Shown: positions 29,601-37,452 of the stretch, one piece after another
Layout: each line of letters begins with the position of its first letter
Numbering within the stretch: position 1 is the first letter of the stretch
Virus record (IMG/VR): IMGVR_UViG_3300048927_000766
Coordinates: 1-40,957 of that record
Source of the DNA: a virus
Direction: 5' to 3' (one strand)
DNA length: 40,957 nucleotides
Program-made: the position numbers and the translations under genes
Notes under the pieces: model-generated
The model's input: only the letters and a program-made list of their open reading frames with translations
Databases searched by the model: none
Told to the model about the DNA's origin: nothing

Positions 29601-29942
29601 AATGGGATCGTCAGAAACCCCACCATGTTCGCTTTCGCAAAAGGCGGGGCCGGAATAATGGGCGAGGCTGGGCCAGAGGCAATCATGCCGCTTACCCGCG
29701 CGCCGGATGGTTCTCTCGGTGTTCGTGCAGTCGGAGCTGGTGGCGGTCAGTCGGTATCTTCGGCGCCACAGGTTTATATCACCATTGATGGTAATGGCAA
29801 CACATCAACACAGACCTCACCTGGGCTTGAACAATTCGGTGCAGACGTTGGCCGATTTGTTGATCAGCGATACAAGCAGAACGTCATGCGAGATATCAGC
29901 CCAGGTGGTGACATCTGGAACGCAATGAAAGGAACCAGATAA
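26661..29942 (+). CDS. H: Tail tape measure protein
   Basis: A 1093-aa protein that sets tail length and passes into the cell on infection. The N-terminus is of lambda-H type (MATLRELIIKISANSSSFQS) and runs into long Ala-rich helices. A hydrophobic stretch lies at about 408-432 (SGVLGILGGWPGVIIGAGAA), a coiled coil covers about 660-800, and a C-terminal tape-measure domain contains GGVYDSPSLSAFSNGIV and GEAGPEAIMPL. At the usual 1.5 angstrom per residue this predicts a tail of roughly 160 nm. It is preceded by a terminator and followed 2 bases later by gpM. Confidence 0.95.
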   Translation: MATLRELIIKISANSSSFQSEIARASRMGTDYYRTMEQGGKKAAAATRETQRSLADLNSQLATVRSSAAGLAGAWAGAFATHQLIQFADTWNQLNGRLRLASSSSEDYVQSQRVLMEISQRTGTSLEANSNLYSRIAQSLRDAGYASADVAKVTETVATSLKLSGASTEEASSVITQLSQALGSGVLRGEEFNSIMENGGRLAKLLADGLGTTVGGLRNMANNGELTTNKIVPLLTNVEILRKEFDTLPASISGSAQKVQNAFLAWVGGANDAVGASSTLSGVLDGLANNIDDVANTAGILVGVGLARYFGNMVGSVAQSTRAVLANTAAEVALAQAQVRGAQVSVAAGRQAVYRAQQARAAATSIEAQIVAERNLAAAQASLNTALAGRTSAANNLTNTASVMSRLGSGVLGILGGWPGVIIGAGAAMYGLYQHTQQVHREAVGFANNLDEINTKLQQMSVLGLRSTAADARTSLQAQKQDLADLDSQIAKVKDSLKAVDQIQQDYNRHPTLTLINTFMDQADITAKNIELTDKLNQLEYQREQAASKVEQTQKLVNQASDLATQKAIEQAGAVSILKGAYDLLNRSMSATAGAKPPQYAGPVVSLANATPQQQTALERSRRDNELASLSGLEKLHQQHVYEAEDLKLTGALYTQYIYNKDQAAKKDAAAAEAKKTSTAASNAQSKAEREAASTAEQYSRKMADLSVAIDVQRVRATEGEKASELYAASHQAGTKWTDEQRRAIQASSAELAKWTQKADENVRKQREQADALKDLTEAARKFRDEATLTTETAGMSDRQRSRFDETQQIDRVFAKTDGGTEAIAQRAAALDALDKKYKAIAAAEADWMSGVSRGYANWFDEISNVSGTVSDGVKTTLDSAFSNVTSMLEGNKVSWKSWGISVLQIIEKVALQMAVVSAMGGASSGSGIFGSLIGSVGSFFGGGAGASASTGTAVSSYGSSFQFNAKGGVYDSPSLSAFSNGIVRNPTMFAFAKGGAGIMGEAGPEAIMPLTRAPDGSLGVRAVGAGGGQSVSSAPQVYITIDGNGNTSTQTSPGLEQFGADVGRFVDQRYKQNVMRDISPGGDIWNAMKGTR

Positions 29943-29944
29943 AA

Positions 29945-30283
29945 ATGGCTATCGAAACTTTCACCTGGTGCCCGCGGATTAACGCTGAGGCAGATACTAA
30001 CTTCCGCGTCAGGAAAGCCCAGTTTGGCGATGGATATGAGCAGGTGTCAGGGGATGGATTGAACACGAGAACCCAGCAGTGGACGCTCAACTTTACAGGC
30101 AACGAAACCTACATTTCTGCCATTAAGTCTTTTCTCGACAGGCATGAAGGAACGAAAGCCTTTCAGTGGAAGCCACCGCTCGAATCTTTGGGGTTGTATC
30201 GTTGCGAAACGTATAAACCCACCGGGCTCGGCGCCGGGAAATTCAACCTTGAAGCAACATTCATACAGGCATTCCGACCATGA
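29945..30283 (+). CDS. M: Minor tail protein M
   Basis: A 112-aa tail-tip protein of the phage minor tail (gpM) family (FTWCPRINAEADTNFRVRKA, FGDGYEQVSGDGLNTRTQQW, FLDRHEGTKAFQW). It overlaps the gpL gene by 4 bases. It would help begin the tail-tip complex. Confidence 0.93.
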   Translation: MAIETFTWCPRINAEADTNFRVRKAQFGDGYEQVSGDGLNTRTQQWTLNFTGNETYISAIKSFLDRHEGTKAFQWKPPLESLGLYRCETYKPTGLGAGKFNLEATFIQAFRP

Positions 30284-31035
30284 GTCTTAACGCTGATTTT
30301 CAGAAACTCGAACCAGGTGATGTGGTCAGGCTTTTCGAAGTAGATGGCACGGCATTTGGCACCGGTGAAGTGCTTCGATTTCACAGTTACAGCCTCGCGC
30401 ATACTGAAGCTGAAATCCTCGCTGCTGGCGGTGACGAAAATAAGCTTCCCGCAAAATCTATCTGGTGGCAGGGTGTGGAGTATAAAGCCTGGCCATGCAA
30501 AATTGAGGGGATCGAGGCCTCTACCAGCGGAAGCAGCGCGCATCCAAAATTATCGGTAGCTAACCTTGATAGTTCTATCACAGCGCTTTGTCTGGCTTAT
30601 GACGATATGCTGCAGGCGAAAGTTACCATCCATGACACGCTGGGAAAATATCTCGATGCGATTAACTTTGCCGACGGCAACCCCACAGCTGATCCGACTC
30701 AAGAAAAGCTGAAGGTGTTCTACATCGACGCAAAGAGCAGTGAAACCAACGAAGTGGTTGAGTTCACGTTATCCAGCCCGATGGACCTGCAGGGGCAAAT
30801 GATCCCGACGCGCCAGCTGCATTCGCTCTGTACCTGGTGCATCCGGAACAAGTATCGCACCGGCGACGGCTGCGACTATGCCGGAAACCGATATTTCGAC
30901 AAAAACAACAATCCGGTAAGCGATCCGTCGCTGGATGAATGCAACGGCACGCTAACGGCTTGCAAACTCCGATTCGGTGAAAATAACGAACTCTCGTTTG
31001 GTGGCTTCCCGGGCACGTCTTTGATCAGGAGCTGA
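30280..31035 (+). CDS. L: Minor tail protein L (Fe-S type)
   Basis: A 251-aa tail-tip hub protein. Its C-terminal third contains a Cys cluster (C184, C187, C198, C221, C228; HSLCTWCIRNKYRTGDGCDY then DECNGTLTACKLRF). This matches the part of lambda gpL that binds a [4Fe-4S] cluster; the 7-residue spacing of the last pair is the same as in lambda. It lies between M and K as expected. Confidence 0.93.
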   Translation: MSLNADFQKLEPGDVVRLFEVDGTAFGTGEVLRFHSYSLAHTEAEILAAGGDENKLPAKSIWWQGVEYKAWPCKIEGIEASTSGSSAHPKLSVANLDSSITALCLAYDDMLQAKVTIHDTLGKYLDAINFADGNPTADPTQEKLKVFYIDAKSSETNEVVEFTLSSPMDLQGQMIPTRQLHSLCTWCIRNKYRTGDGCDYAGNRYFDKNNNPVSDPSLDECNGTLTACKLRFGENNELSFGGFPGTSLIRS

Positions 31036-31036
31036 T

Positions 31037-31747
31037 ATGCGTCAGAAAACCATTGATGCGATTATGGCGCATGCTGCAGCTGAATATCCTCGTGAGTGTT
31101 GTGGGGTGGTGGCGCAGAAAAGCCGTGTTGAACGTTATTTCCCGTGCCGGAATCTTGCCGCGGCGCCGGAAGACAATTTTGTCCTTTGCCCAGAAGACTA
31201 CGCAGCTGCTGAGGACTGGGGAACGGTGATCGCCATCGTCCACAGTCACCCTGACGCCACAACGCAACCGAGCGAACTGGATAAAGCGCAATGCGACGCA
31301 ACGCTTTTACCCTGGCATATTGTGAGCTGGCCGGAGGGTGATTTACGCACCATCCAGCCGCGCGGAGAACTGCCTCTGCTGGAGCGTCCGTTTGTGCTTG
31401 GACACTTCGACTGCTGGGGGCTGGTAATGAGCTATTTCCGGCAAACGCATGGTATCGAGCTCCACGATTACCGTGTGGATTATCCCTGGTGGGAAAACGA
31501 CTATCCTGACAACTTCTATCAGGATTGCTGGTATGAGTGTGGATTCCGTGAATTCGAAGGGCCACCGAAACCCGGCGATATGGTGATCATGCAGGTTCAG
31601 GCCGATAAGTGGAATCATGCGGGGATCCTGCTGGAGGGCAACATGCTGCTGCACCACCTGTACGGACATCTGAGCCAGCGGGTGCCGTATGGTGGCTACT
31701 GGCAGGAAAGGACGATGAAGATTTTACGTTACAAATCTCTGTGCTAA
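31037..31747 (+). CDS. K: Tail assembly protein K (JAMM plus NlpC/P60)
   Basis: A 236-aa protein with two enzymatic domains. Residues 1-105 form a JAMM metalloprotease-like domain with E20, HSHP (69-72) and S79/D82. Residues about 118-230 form an NlpC/P60 cysteine peptidase domain with C126 (HFDCWG) and H194 (WNHAGI). Both active sites appear intact. Lambda gpK is needed for tail tip assembly, and the peptidase may aid penetration of the cell wall. Confidence 0.95.
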   Translation: MRQKTIDAIMAHAAAEYPRECCGVVAQKSRVERYFPCRNLAAAPEDNFVLCPEDYAAAEDWGTVIAIVHSHPDATTQPSELDKAQCDATLLPWHIVSWPEGDLRTIQPRGELPLLERPFVLGHFDCWGLVMSYFRQTHGIELHDYRVDYPWWENDYPDNFYQDCWYECGFREFEGPPKPGDMVIMQVQADKWNHAGILLEGNMLLHHLYGHLSQRVPYGGYWQERTMKILRYKSLC

Positions 31748-31776
31748 CCTTTTGCAAAACCAAAGGGGATAGGGAT

Positions 31777-32187
31777 ATGAAAAAATCATTATTGGCATTT
31801 TCGTTGTTAATTTTGGCTGGTTGTTCGACTGAGCCAGTTCTCCCGCAGTATGCAAAAGAAGTGTCAGCACCGAAAGAATTTCAACAGTCAACAAACACAA
31901 CTGCCGTAACTATCATTCGCGATAAAGGTTTCGTTGCTGGTGGATGCGCTATAACAACATATATCAATGGTAAATATTTGGCTGAACTTGATACAGGGGA
32001 AAAAGTCACTGCTTACTTAAACCCTGGCGATGTATTGATTGGGGCTGGGTTTGCCGGGAAAGGCCTATGTAATGGTGCTCCTAAAAAAGAACGGGAGTTT
32101 TCAATAAAAGAAAACACTCCTCGAGTTTTAAGGATATTTATCGATCAAAGTGGGAATGTAGATATACTCCCGATGTCGATAAATTAG
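31777..32187 (+). CDS. Phage lipoprotein, possible superinfection-exclusion moron
   Basis: A 136-aa protein with a typical lipoprotein signal (MKKSLLAFSLLILAGCSTEP, lipobox LAGC, Cys16). The mature part is beta-rich with two further Cys residues (GGCAIT, GKGLCNG) and ends VDILPMSIN. It sits between K and I and has its own terminator. It is richer in A+T than the tail genes around it. This location, signal and composition fit a moron expressed from the prophage, perhaps blocking re-infection at the outer membrane. That role is inferred, and no clear promoter was found. Confidence 0.75.
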   Translation: MKKSLLAFSLLILAGCSTEPVLPQYAKEVSAPKEFQQSTNTTAVTIIRDKGFVAGGCAITTYINGKYLAELDTGEKVTAYLNPGDVLIGAGFAGKGLCNGAPKKEREFSIKENTPRVLRIFIDQSGNVDILPMSIN

Positions 32188-32205
32188 AGTTGATATTTAA
32201 CAGGA

Positions 32206-32232
32206 AAAGGCCACCTTCGGGTGGCTTTTTTA
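32206..32232 (+). terminator. Terminator after the lipoprotein gene (copy 1)
   Basis: GCCACC-ttcg-GGTGGC is followed by TTTTTTATT. The hairpin and T-tract are repeated identically after gpI. Confidence 0.92.
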
Positions 32233-32244
32233 TTGGGGTGATTC

Positions 32245-32835
32245 ATGTCAGATGTAATGACTCGCATTGAACTTGGCGGCGTTCTGGGAAAGACTTTTGG
32301 TAAAACACATCATCGCTCAATAAGCACAACCAAAGAAGCTTGCAAAGCCTTATCTGCTACGATTAATGGTTTCGAAAAATTCATGAATACAAGTAAGCAA
32401 AGAGGGCTTTCTTATGCGGTTTTTCGCGGGAAGAAAAATATTGGCGTTGATGAATTAGGATTTCCTGTCAGTGGTGAGGTTCTAAGAATCGTTCCAGTGC
32501 CGATTGGAAGTAAAAAAGCAGGTGTATTACAAACTATTTTGGGTGCTGTATTGGTGGCCGTTGGGGTGGTATTAAATTTCACGCCATTTGCTGGAGCTTC
32601 ACCATTTTTCTATCAGGCTGGTGGAGCTCTGATCCTTGGTGGCGTCGTCCAGATGCTATCACCCCAACCAACCGGATTAGCCAGCAAACAAAGCGCAGAT
32701 AACCGTGCATCATACGCATTCGGTGGTGTAACAAACACCGCGGCGCAAGGCTACCCGGTACCGCTCCTTTATGGTCGGCGGCGGATAGGCGGAGCGATTA
32801 TTTCTGCCGGAATTTATGTCGAAGATCAGCAGTAG
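32245..32835 (+). CDS. I: Tail assembly protein I
   Basis: A 196-aa protein of the lambda gpI family. It has an N-terminal ubiquitin-like region, then a hydrophobic hairpin (VLQTILGAVLVAVGVVLNFT and ASPFFYQAGGALILGGVVQM), then YPVPLLYGRRRIGGAIISAG. It acts with K and L in tail-tip assembly. Its first 90 codons are A+T-richer than the C-terminal part, hinting at a mosaic joint inside the gene. Confidence 0.93.
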   Translation: MSDVMTRIELGGVLGKTFGKTHHRSISTTKEACKALSATINGFEKFMNTSKQRGLSYAVFRGKKNIGVDELGFPVSGEVLRIVPVPIGSKKAGVLQTILGAVLVAVGVVLNFTPFAGASPFFYQAGGALILGGVVQMLSPQPTGLASKQSADNRASYAFGGVTNTAAQGYPVPLLYGRRRIGGAIISAGIYVEDQQ

Positions 32836-32851
32836 ATAACTAACCTTTTTC

Positions 32852-32876
32852 TGGCCACCTTCGGGTGGCTTTTTTA
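32852..32876 (+). terminator. Terminator after gpI (copy 2)
   Basis: GCCACC-ttcg-GGTGGC is followed by TTTTTTATG. Bases 32853-32877 repeat 32209-32233 exactly. Confidence 0.92.
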
Positions 32877-32886
32877 TGGGCGCAAT

Positions 32887-35800
32887 ATGGCTACAGATAA
32901 AGTGTTAAAGGGCCGCAAGGGCGGCAGCTCAAGTTCCCGAACCCCTACCGAACAGCCTGATGATCTGCAATCTGTAGCGAAGGCAAAAATCCTCGTTGCG
33001 CTTGGGGAGGGGGAGTTTGCAGGGCAACTAACCGGCAAAGATATCTATCTGGACGGAACGGCGCTGGAGAACGCTGACGGCTCTCAGAACTTCAGCGGTG
33101 TCTCCTGGGAGTTCCGATCCGGCACCCAGGCTCAGAAATATATCCAGGGAATCCCCGGTACCGAAAATGAAATCAGCGTGGGAACCGAGGTTTCAAGCGC
33201 TACAGCCTGGACACGCACGTTTACCAATACACAGCTTTCAGCAGTTCGCCTGCGTCTGAAATGGCCCTCGCTTTTCAAACAGGAGGACGACGGCGATCTG
33301 GTAGGCTATTCGATTAACTACGCGATTGACCTGCAGACGGACGGCGGCACATGGCAGACGGTACTCAATACCAGCGTGACCGGAAAAACGACGTCTGGTT
33401 ATGAGCGCAGCCATCGTATCGATTTACCGCAGGCTGGCAGTACCTGGACAATCCGCCTGCGTAAGATTACCTCTGACGCCAACAGCGCGAAGATCGGCGA
33501 CACGATGACGCTGCAGAGCTTCACTGAGGTGATTGACGCCAAGTTACGCTATCCCAACACAGCGCTACTCTACATCGAATTCGATTCCAGCCAGTTTAAC
33601 GGCTCTATCCCGCAGATCTCCTGCGAGCCTCGCGGGCGTGTTATTCGTGTGCCAGATAACTATGACCCCGAAACAAGAACCTACAGCGGGACATGGACCG
33701 GTGCGTTTAAGTGGGCGTGGACGGATAATCCGGCGTGGATTTTTTACGATCTGGTTGTTTCTGACCGGTTCGGCCTCGGTCACCGTTTGACCGCTGCAAA
33801 TATCGATAAATGGACACTGTATCAGGTTGCCCAGTATTGCGATCAGATGGTACCAGACGGCAAAGGGGGCAACGGTACCGAACCACGTTATACCTGCAAC
33901 GTGTACATCCAGGACCGTAACGACGCCTACACAGTCCTGCGTGATTTTGCTGCTATCTTCCGTGGTATGACCTACTGGGGTGGGGATCAGATTGTTGCCT
34001 TGGCTGACATGCCGCGCGATGTTGATTACAGCTACACGCGCGCTAACGTTGTTGGCGGTCGCTTCACCTATTCGAGCAGCACCACGAAAAGCCGCTACAC
34101 CACTGCGCTGGTATCATGGTCTGATCCCGGTAATGCTTACGCCGACGCGATGGAGCCGGTATTTGAGCAGGCGCTGGTGGCGCGGTACGGTTTCAATCAA
34201 CTGGAAATGACAGCCATCGGCTGTACCAGGCAGTCTGAAGCAAACCGAAAAGGCCGCTGGGGAATCCTCACCAACAACAAGGATCGCGTTGTTTCGTTTG
34301 ATGTCGGTCTGGACGGAAACATTCCGCAGCCGGGCTACATCATAGCTGTGGCAGACGAGCTGCTTTCAGGAAAGGTTATGGGTGGCCGTATCAGCGCCGT
34401 TAACGGTCGCGTTATCAAACTTGACCGCGTGGCAGATGTGGCAGCAGGTGATCGCCTTATTCTCAACTTACCTTCCGGGGCATCGCAGAGCAGGACCATT
34501 CAGGCAGTGAACGGTGAATCAGTCACAGTCAGCACGGCATACAGTGAGACGCCTCAGACCGAAGCTGTTTGGGTGGTGGAATCTGACGAGCTCTACGCGC
34601 AGCAGTACCGCGTTGTCAGCGTAACCGATAACGATAATGGCACCTTCTCGATCACCGCCGCATGGCACGACCCGGATAAATATGCTCGTATCGATACTGG
34701 CGCAATTATCGACCAGCGGCCAATAAGTGTAATACCGCCTGGTAATCAGGCCCCACCAGCTAATATCGTGATCAGCTCGTTTTCTGTGGTTCAACAGAAC
34801 ATCAGCGTCGAAACCATGCGCGTGAGCTGGGATCAGGCACAAAATGCTATCGCCTATGAGGGGCAGTGGCGCCGCAACGACGGAAACTGGGTGAACATGC
34901 CGCGCAGCTCCACCACGTCATTTGACGTCCCGGGGATTTATGCCGGGCGCTACCTGGTGCGCGTGCGCGCAATTAATGCCGCTGAAATTTCCTCAGGATG
35001 GGGATATTCGGAAGAGAAGACACTGACCGGCAAAGTAGGCAATCCGCCTAAGCCAGTCGGATTCACGGCCACGGGCATTAACTGGGGGATCCGTCTTAAC
35101 TGGGGTTTCCCGGCAAACACCGGCGATACGCTAAAAACGGAAATTCAGTACACTGCCAACAGTGACTTTTCAGATCCACTCTTGCTCTCAGACGTGCCTT
35201 ATCCATCTGCTGAATACACCCAGCTCGGCCTTAAAGCAGGGCAAGAATTCTGGTACCGCGCGCAACTGGTCGACAGAACGGGTAACGAGTCCGGGTATAC
35301 TGACTGGATCAGGGGAATGTCTAACGATAACGCCGATGATTATCTTGGCGATATCGCAGACGATTTCCTAACCTCTGCCGACGGCGACCGTCTGACCAGC
35401 GATATTGATATCAATCTTGAAGCCGCACTGCAGAACGCGCTGGCCAACCACGGAACAGCTGAGCATCAGTGGGCACAATACGGGGAAGTGCGTGCCGATA
35501 TCCTTGTTGTTAAAACTACAGTTGCTGAAGTTGATAAGGCAATGGCAGAACTGTCAACGCAGGTACAGGCGCAGATTGAGGACGTTACTGCAGCACTGGA
35601 AGACAAACTTACTGCCGTCGTTGATGCCTCCGGCGCTTCAGCGATTTATACCCTCAAAGCAGGCGTGAGGGTAAACGGCATCATGTATAACGCCGGGATG
35701 TCGATTGCAGTTCTGGCGCAGGCAGGGCAGCCTATTGTTACCCGAGTAGGTTTCAACGCTAACCAGTTCGTACTGATGAGTGGCAGTGGTGATACTCAGT

Positions 35801-36072
35801 ATTCGCCGTTCGCTGTGGTTAATGGACAGGTCTTTATCAGCTCAGCGTTTATTCAGGATGGCACGATCACCAATGCCAAAATCGGTAACTTTATCCAGTC
35901 CAACAATTACGTTGCCGGGCAATCCGGATGGAAACTGGATAAAGGGGGGACCTGGGAAAACTACGGTAGTGACGGCCAAGGAGCAAGGAAGACCACGAAC
36001 GTAACTGACAGCATCAGGGATGCTAACGGCGTCCTGCGCGTACAGATCGGAAAACTGACAGGAGTATTCTGA
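32887..36072 (+). CDS. J: Host-specificity / central tail-tip protein J
   Basis: A 1061-aa tail-tip hub and receptor-contact protein. The N-terminus is lambda-J-like (GRKGGSSSSRTPTEQPDDLQ, AKILVALGEGEFAG). The middle includes AWIFYDLVVSDRFGLGHRL. Two fibronectin-III-like repeats lie at about 620-815 (VSWDQAQNAIAYEGQWRR, LNWGFPANTGDTLKTEIQYT), and the C-terminal DUF1983-like section ends GVLRVQIGKLTGVF. It shares one base with the next start. Receptor specificity cannot be read from sequence. Confidence 0.95.
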   Translation: MATDKVLKGRKGGSSSSRTPTEQPDDLQSVAKAKILVALGEGEFAGQLTGKDIYLDGTALENADGSQNFSGVSWEFRSGTQAQKYIQGIPGTENEISVGTEVSSATAWTRTFTNTQLSAVRLRLKWPSLFKQEDDGDLVGYSINYAIDLQTDGGTWQTVLNTSVTGKTTSGYERSHRIDLPQAGSTWTIRLRKITSDANSAKIGDTMTLQSFTEVIDAKLRYPNTALLYIEFDSSQFNGSIPQISCEPRGRVIRVPDNYDPETRTYSGTWTGAFKWAWTDNPAWIFYDLVVSDRFGLGHRLTAANIDKWTLYQVAQYCDQMVPDGKGGNGTEPRYTCNVYIQDRNDAYTVLRDFAAIFRGMTYWGGDQIVALADMPRDVDYSYTRANVVGGRFTYSSSTTKSRYTTALVSWSDPGNAYADAMEPVFEQALVARYGFNQLEMTAIGCTRQSEANRKGRWGILTNNKDRVVSFDVGLDGNIPQPGYIIAVADELLSGKVMGGRISAVNGRVIKLDRVADVAAGDRLILNLPSGASQSRTIQAVNGESVTVSTAYSETPQTEAVWVVESDELYAQQYRVVSVTDNDNGTFSITAAWHDPDKYARIDTGAIIDQRPISVIPPGNQAPPANIVISSFSVVQQNISVETMRVSWDQAQNAIAYEGQWRRNDGNWVNMPRSSTTSFDVPGIYAGRYLVRVRAINAAEISSGWGYSEEKTLTGKVGNPPKPVGFTATGINWGIRLNWGFPANTGDTLKTEIQYTANSDFSDPLLLSDVPYPSAEYTQLGLKAGQEFWYRAQLVDRTGNESGYTDWIRGMSNDNADDYLGDIADDFLTSADGDRLTSDIDINLEAALQNALANHGTAEHQWAQYGEVRADILVVKTTVAEVDKAMAELSTQVQAQIEDVTAALEDKLTAVVDASGASAIYTLKAGVRVNGIMYNAGMSIAVLAQAGQPIVTRVGFNANQFVLMSGSGDTQYSPFAVVNGQVFISSAFIQDGTITNAKIGNFIQSNNYVAGQSGWKLDKGGTWENYGSDGQGARKTTNVTDSIRDANGVLRVQIGKLTGVF

Positions 36073-36374
36073 TGTCATGGGGAATACAAACATGGGATGC
36101 CAGCGGAAGGCTTAATAACTATGGCATTAAACCAGTATCGGTAGTAGGCCGCATTCCACTTGCAGCAGGTCAGAACTCAGGTTCCTGGAGTTTCACTGTG
36201 CCCACAGGTTTTAAAGTTGGTTTTGTTGTTTCTCTTGATGAAGGAGGTAACAGCGTAGGGCGCAGAATAGTTGCATCAGGTAACTCAATAACTGTGACGT
36301 CCGCATCTGACACTGGGCTTGGCAATTATCCGGCCTCGAAATGTGAGCTGATCGTTTTTATGGAGAAAGCATAG
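36072..36374 (+). CDS. Small tail-tip protein downstream of J
   Basis: A 100-aa beta-rich protein (MSWGIQTWDASGRLNNYGIK, then WSFTVPTGFKVGFVVSLDEG). Small proteins of this kind follow J in many lambdoid phages and are probably tail-tip accessories. Its stop TAG overlaps the GTG start of the next gene. Note the WGIQTWDASG motif, echoed as WGFAIWDASG in the next protein. Confidence 0.7.
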   Translation: MSWGIQTWDASGRLNNYGIKPVSVVGRIPLAAGQNSGSWSFTVPTGFKVGFVVSLDEGGNSVGRRIVASGNSITVTSASDTGLGNYPASKCELIVFMEKA

Positions 36375-37048
36375 TGTCTGATTTTGGCGCAATGATATTA
36401 ATGGATAATGGGAATCCCTTCGTCACTCCACAATCAACGCCTTTCTGCCTCTACGGGAAATACTCATTTAATTCCTCAGCTAATGGCAGCTCCCAACAGG
36501 TGGCACAATATCTTTCGGTGCCTGCCGATTATCCGGTAATGGTTTTTATTAAAACTACCGATACGGCGCAGCCGACACCCGTCATGTCATATCGCATCGG
36601 AGGAAATGTCTATATTAGTGGCGTAAATCCCTATAACCAGAGTTTTACGCTTACAGCATATGTATTTGCAATATTTCCGCAAACACTTCCTGCGTGGGGA
36701 TTTGCTATCTGGGATGCCTCCGGTAAGCTTGTTCTTACGAACGAATCAAGGGTGCTTTCTGATCTACAAACTGTGGGGAGTCCTGGTGCAAGCGGTGGGA
36801 TTAACATTGACCAGACACTGTCCGGGTCATGGGCTGTCGCTCCGGCTCAGCTTGGTCAGTCGATTATCGTTAATAACACCACTCAGCCGCCAACTATCTA
36901 TACTATAAATGCCTATTCATCGTGTAGGTTTAATGGTGGCAGTACGAGAATAAACGCAGGTGGAACATCTACCGGAACTGGCTCTCCAGGCGGAGGAACC
37001 AACACAGGAATTTCTTTGACCGCTATCAATACGGCTGCATTTGATTAA
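36374..37048 (+). CDS. Tail-tip accessory protein with Gly-rich end
   Basis: A 224-aa protein starting with GTG (TAGTG overlap). It has the same type of beta-rich fold as the preceding gene (AWGFAIWDASGKLVLTNESR) and a Gly/Thr/Ser-rich tail (GGTSTGTGSPGGGTNTGISL). It is probably part of the tail tip or a side fibre. No catalytic motif is visible. A strong palindromic terminator overlaps its end. Confidence 0.65.
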   Translation: MSDFGAMILMDNGNPFVTPQSTPFCLYGKYSFNSSANGSSQQVAQYLSVPADYPVMVFIKTTDTAQPTPVMSYRIGGNVYISGVNPYNQSFTLTAYVFAIFPQTLPAWGFAIWDASGKLVLTNESRVLSDLQTVGSPGASGGINIDQTLSGSWAVAPAQLGQSIIVNNTTQPPTIYTINAYSSCRFNGGSTRINAGGTSTGTGSPGGGTNTGISLTAINTAAFD

Positions 37049-37076
37049 TTGATCGTTTAAAACGATCAATGTTTTT
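37049..37076 (+). terminator. Terminator after the tail-tip genes
   Basis: TTGATCGTTT and AAACGATCAA form a perfect 10-bp inverted repeat with one base between them, followed by TGTTTTTAT. Only part of it can pair in RNA because of the small loop. Confidence 0.8.
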
Positions 37077-37079
37077 ATA

Positions 37080-37108
37080 TTGATCTGTTTAATCTATTTT
37101 CATTAATT
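37080..37108 (+). promoter_or_regulatory. Possible promoter for the small lipoprotein
   Basis: TTGATC, a 17-base spacer and TTAATT, in an A+T-rich intergenic region after a terminator. It would serve the lipoprotein gene at 37157, which also has its own terminator. Confidence 0.35.
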
Positions 37109-37156
37109 TCCCCGGCAGGTTAACTTTTATAAAACTAATTACCTCAGGGCACAATA

Positions 37157-37396
37157 ATGAAAAGAATATCAGTCATGTTTCTTTTTTGCAGTCTTCTTTC
37201 TGCTTGCTCATCCAGTCTCCTTGAGAAGCAGAATCCAGTATGCGAGGCCGTAATAGTTGTCGGTGGACAGGAACAGACTGTTCAGGTCTATGGTGTAAGG
37301 CAGGTAGCAAATCAGATTGAATACAAAGCTGGATATCCTTTCAACTGGCGGTGGGTAAGTAAAAACAACTTCGCCAGCTCGACCTGTAAAAAATGA
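37157..37396 (+). CDS. Small phage lipoprotein (moron)
   Basis: A 79-aa protein with a signal peptide and lipobox (MKRISVMFLFCSLLSACSSS, LSAC, Cys17). The mature part (VCEAVIVVGGQEQTVQVYGV...) contains two more Cys residues that could form a disulfide. It is flanked by terminators on both sides with a possible promoter upstream, so it forms an independent unit in the tail region. It is probably expressed by the lysogen; function unknown. Confidence 0.75.
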   Translation: MKRISVMFLFCSLLSACSSSLLEKQNPVCEAVIVVGGQEQTVQVYGVRQVANQIEYKAGYPFNWRWVSKNNFASSTCKK

Positions 37397-37406
37397 ACAA
37401 AACAAG

Positions 37407-37428
37407 AACCCGCCTTGGCGGGTTTTTT
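37407..37428 (+). terminator. Terminator after the small lipoprotein
   Basis: AACCCGCC-tt-GGCGGGTT is followed by TTTT. This separates the lipoprotein from the tail-fibre gene. Confidence 0.9.
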
Positions 37429-37452
37429 ATTATCTGAATTCAGGAGTATTTT

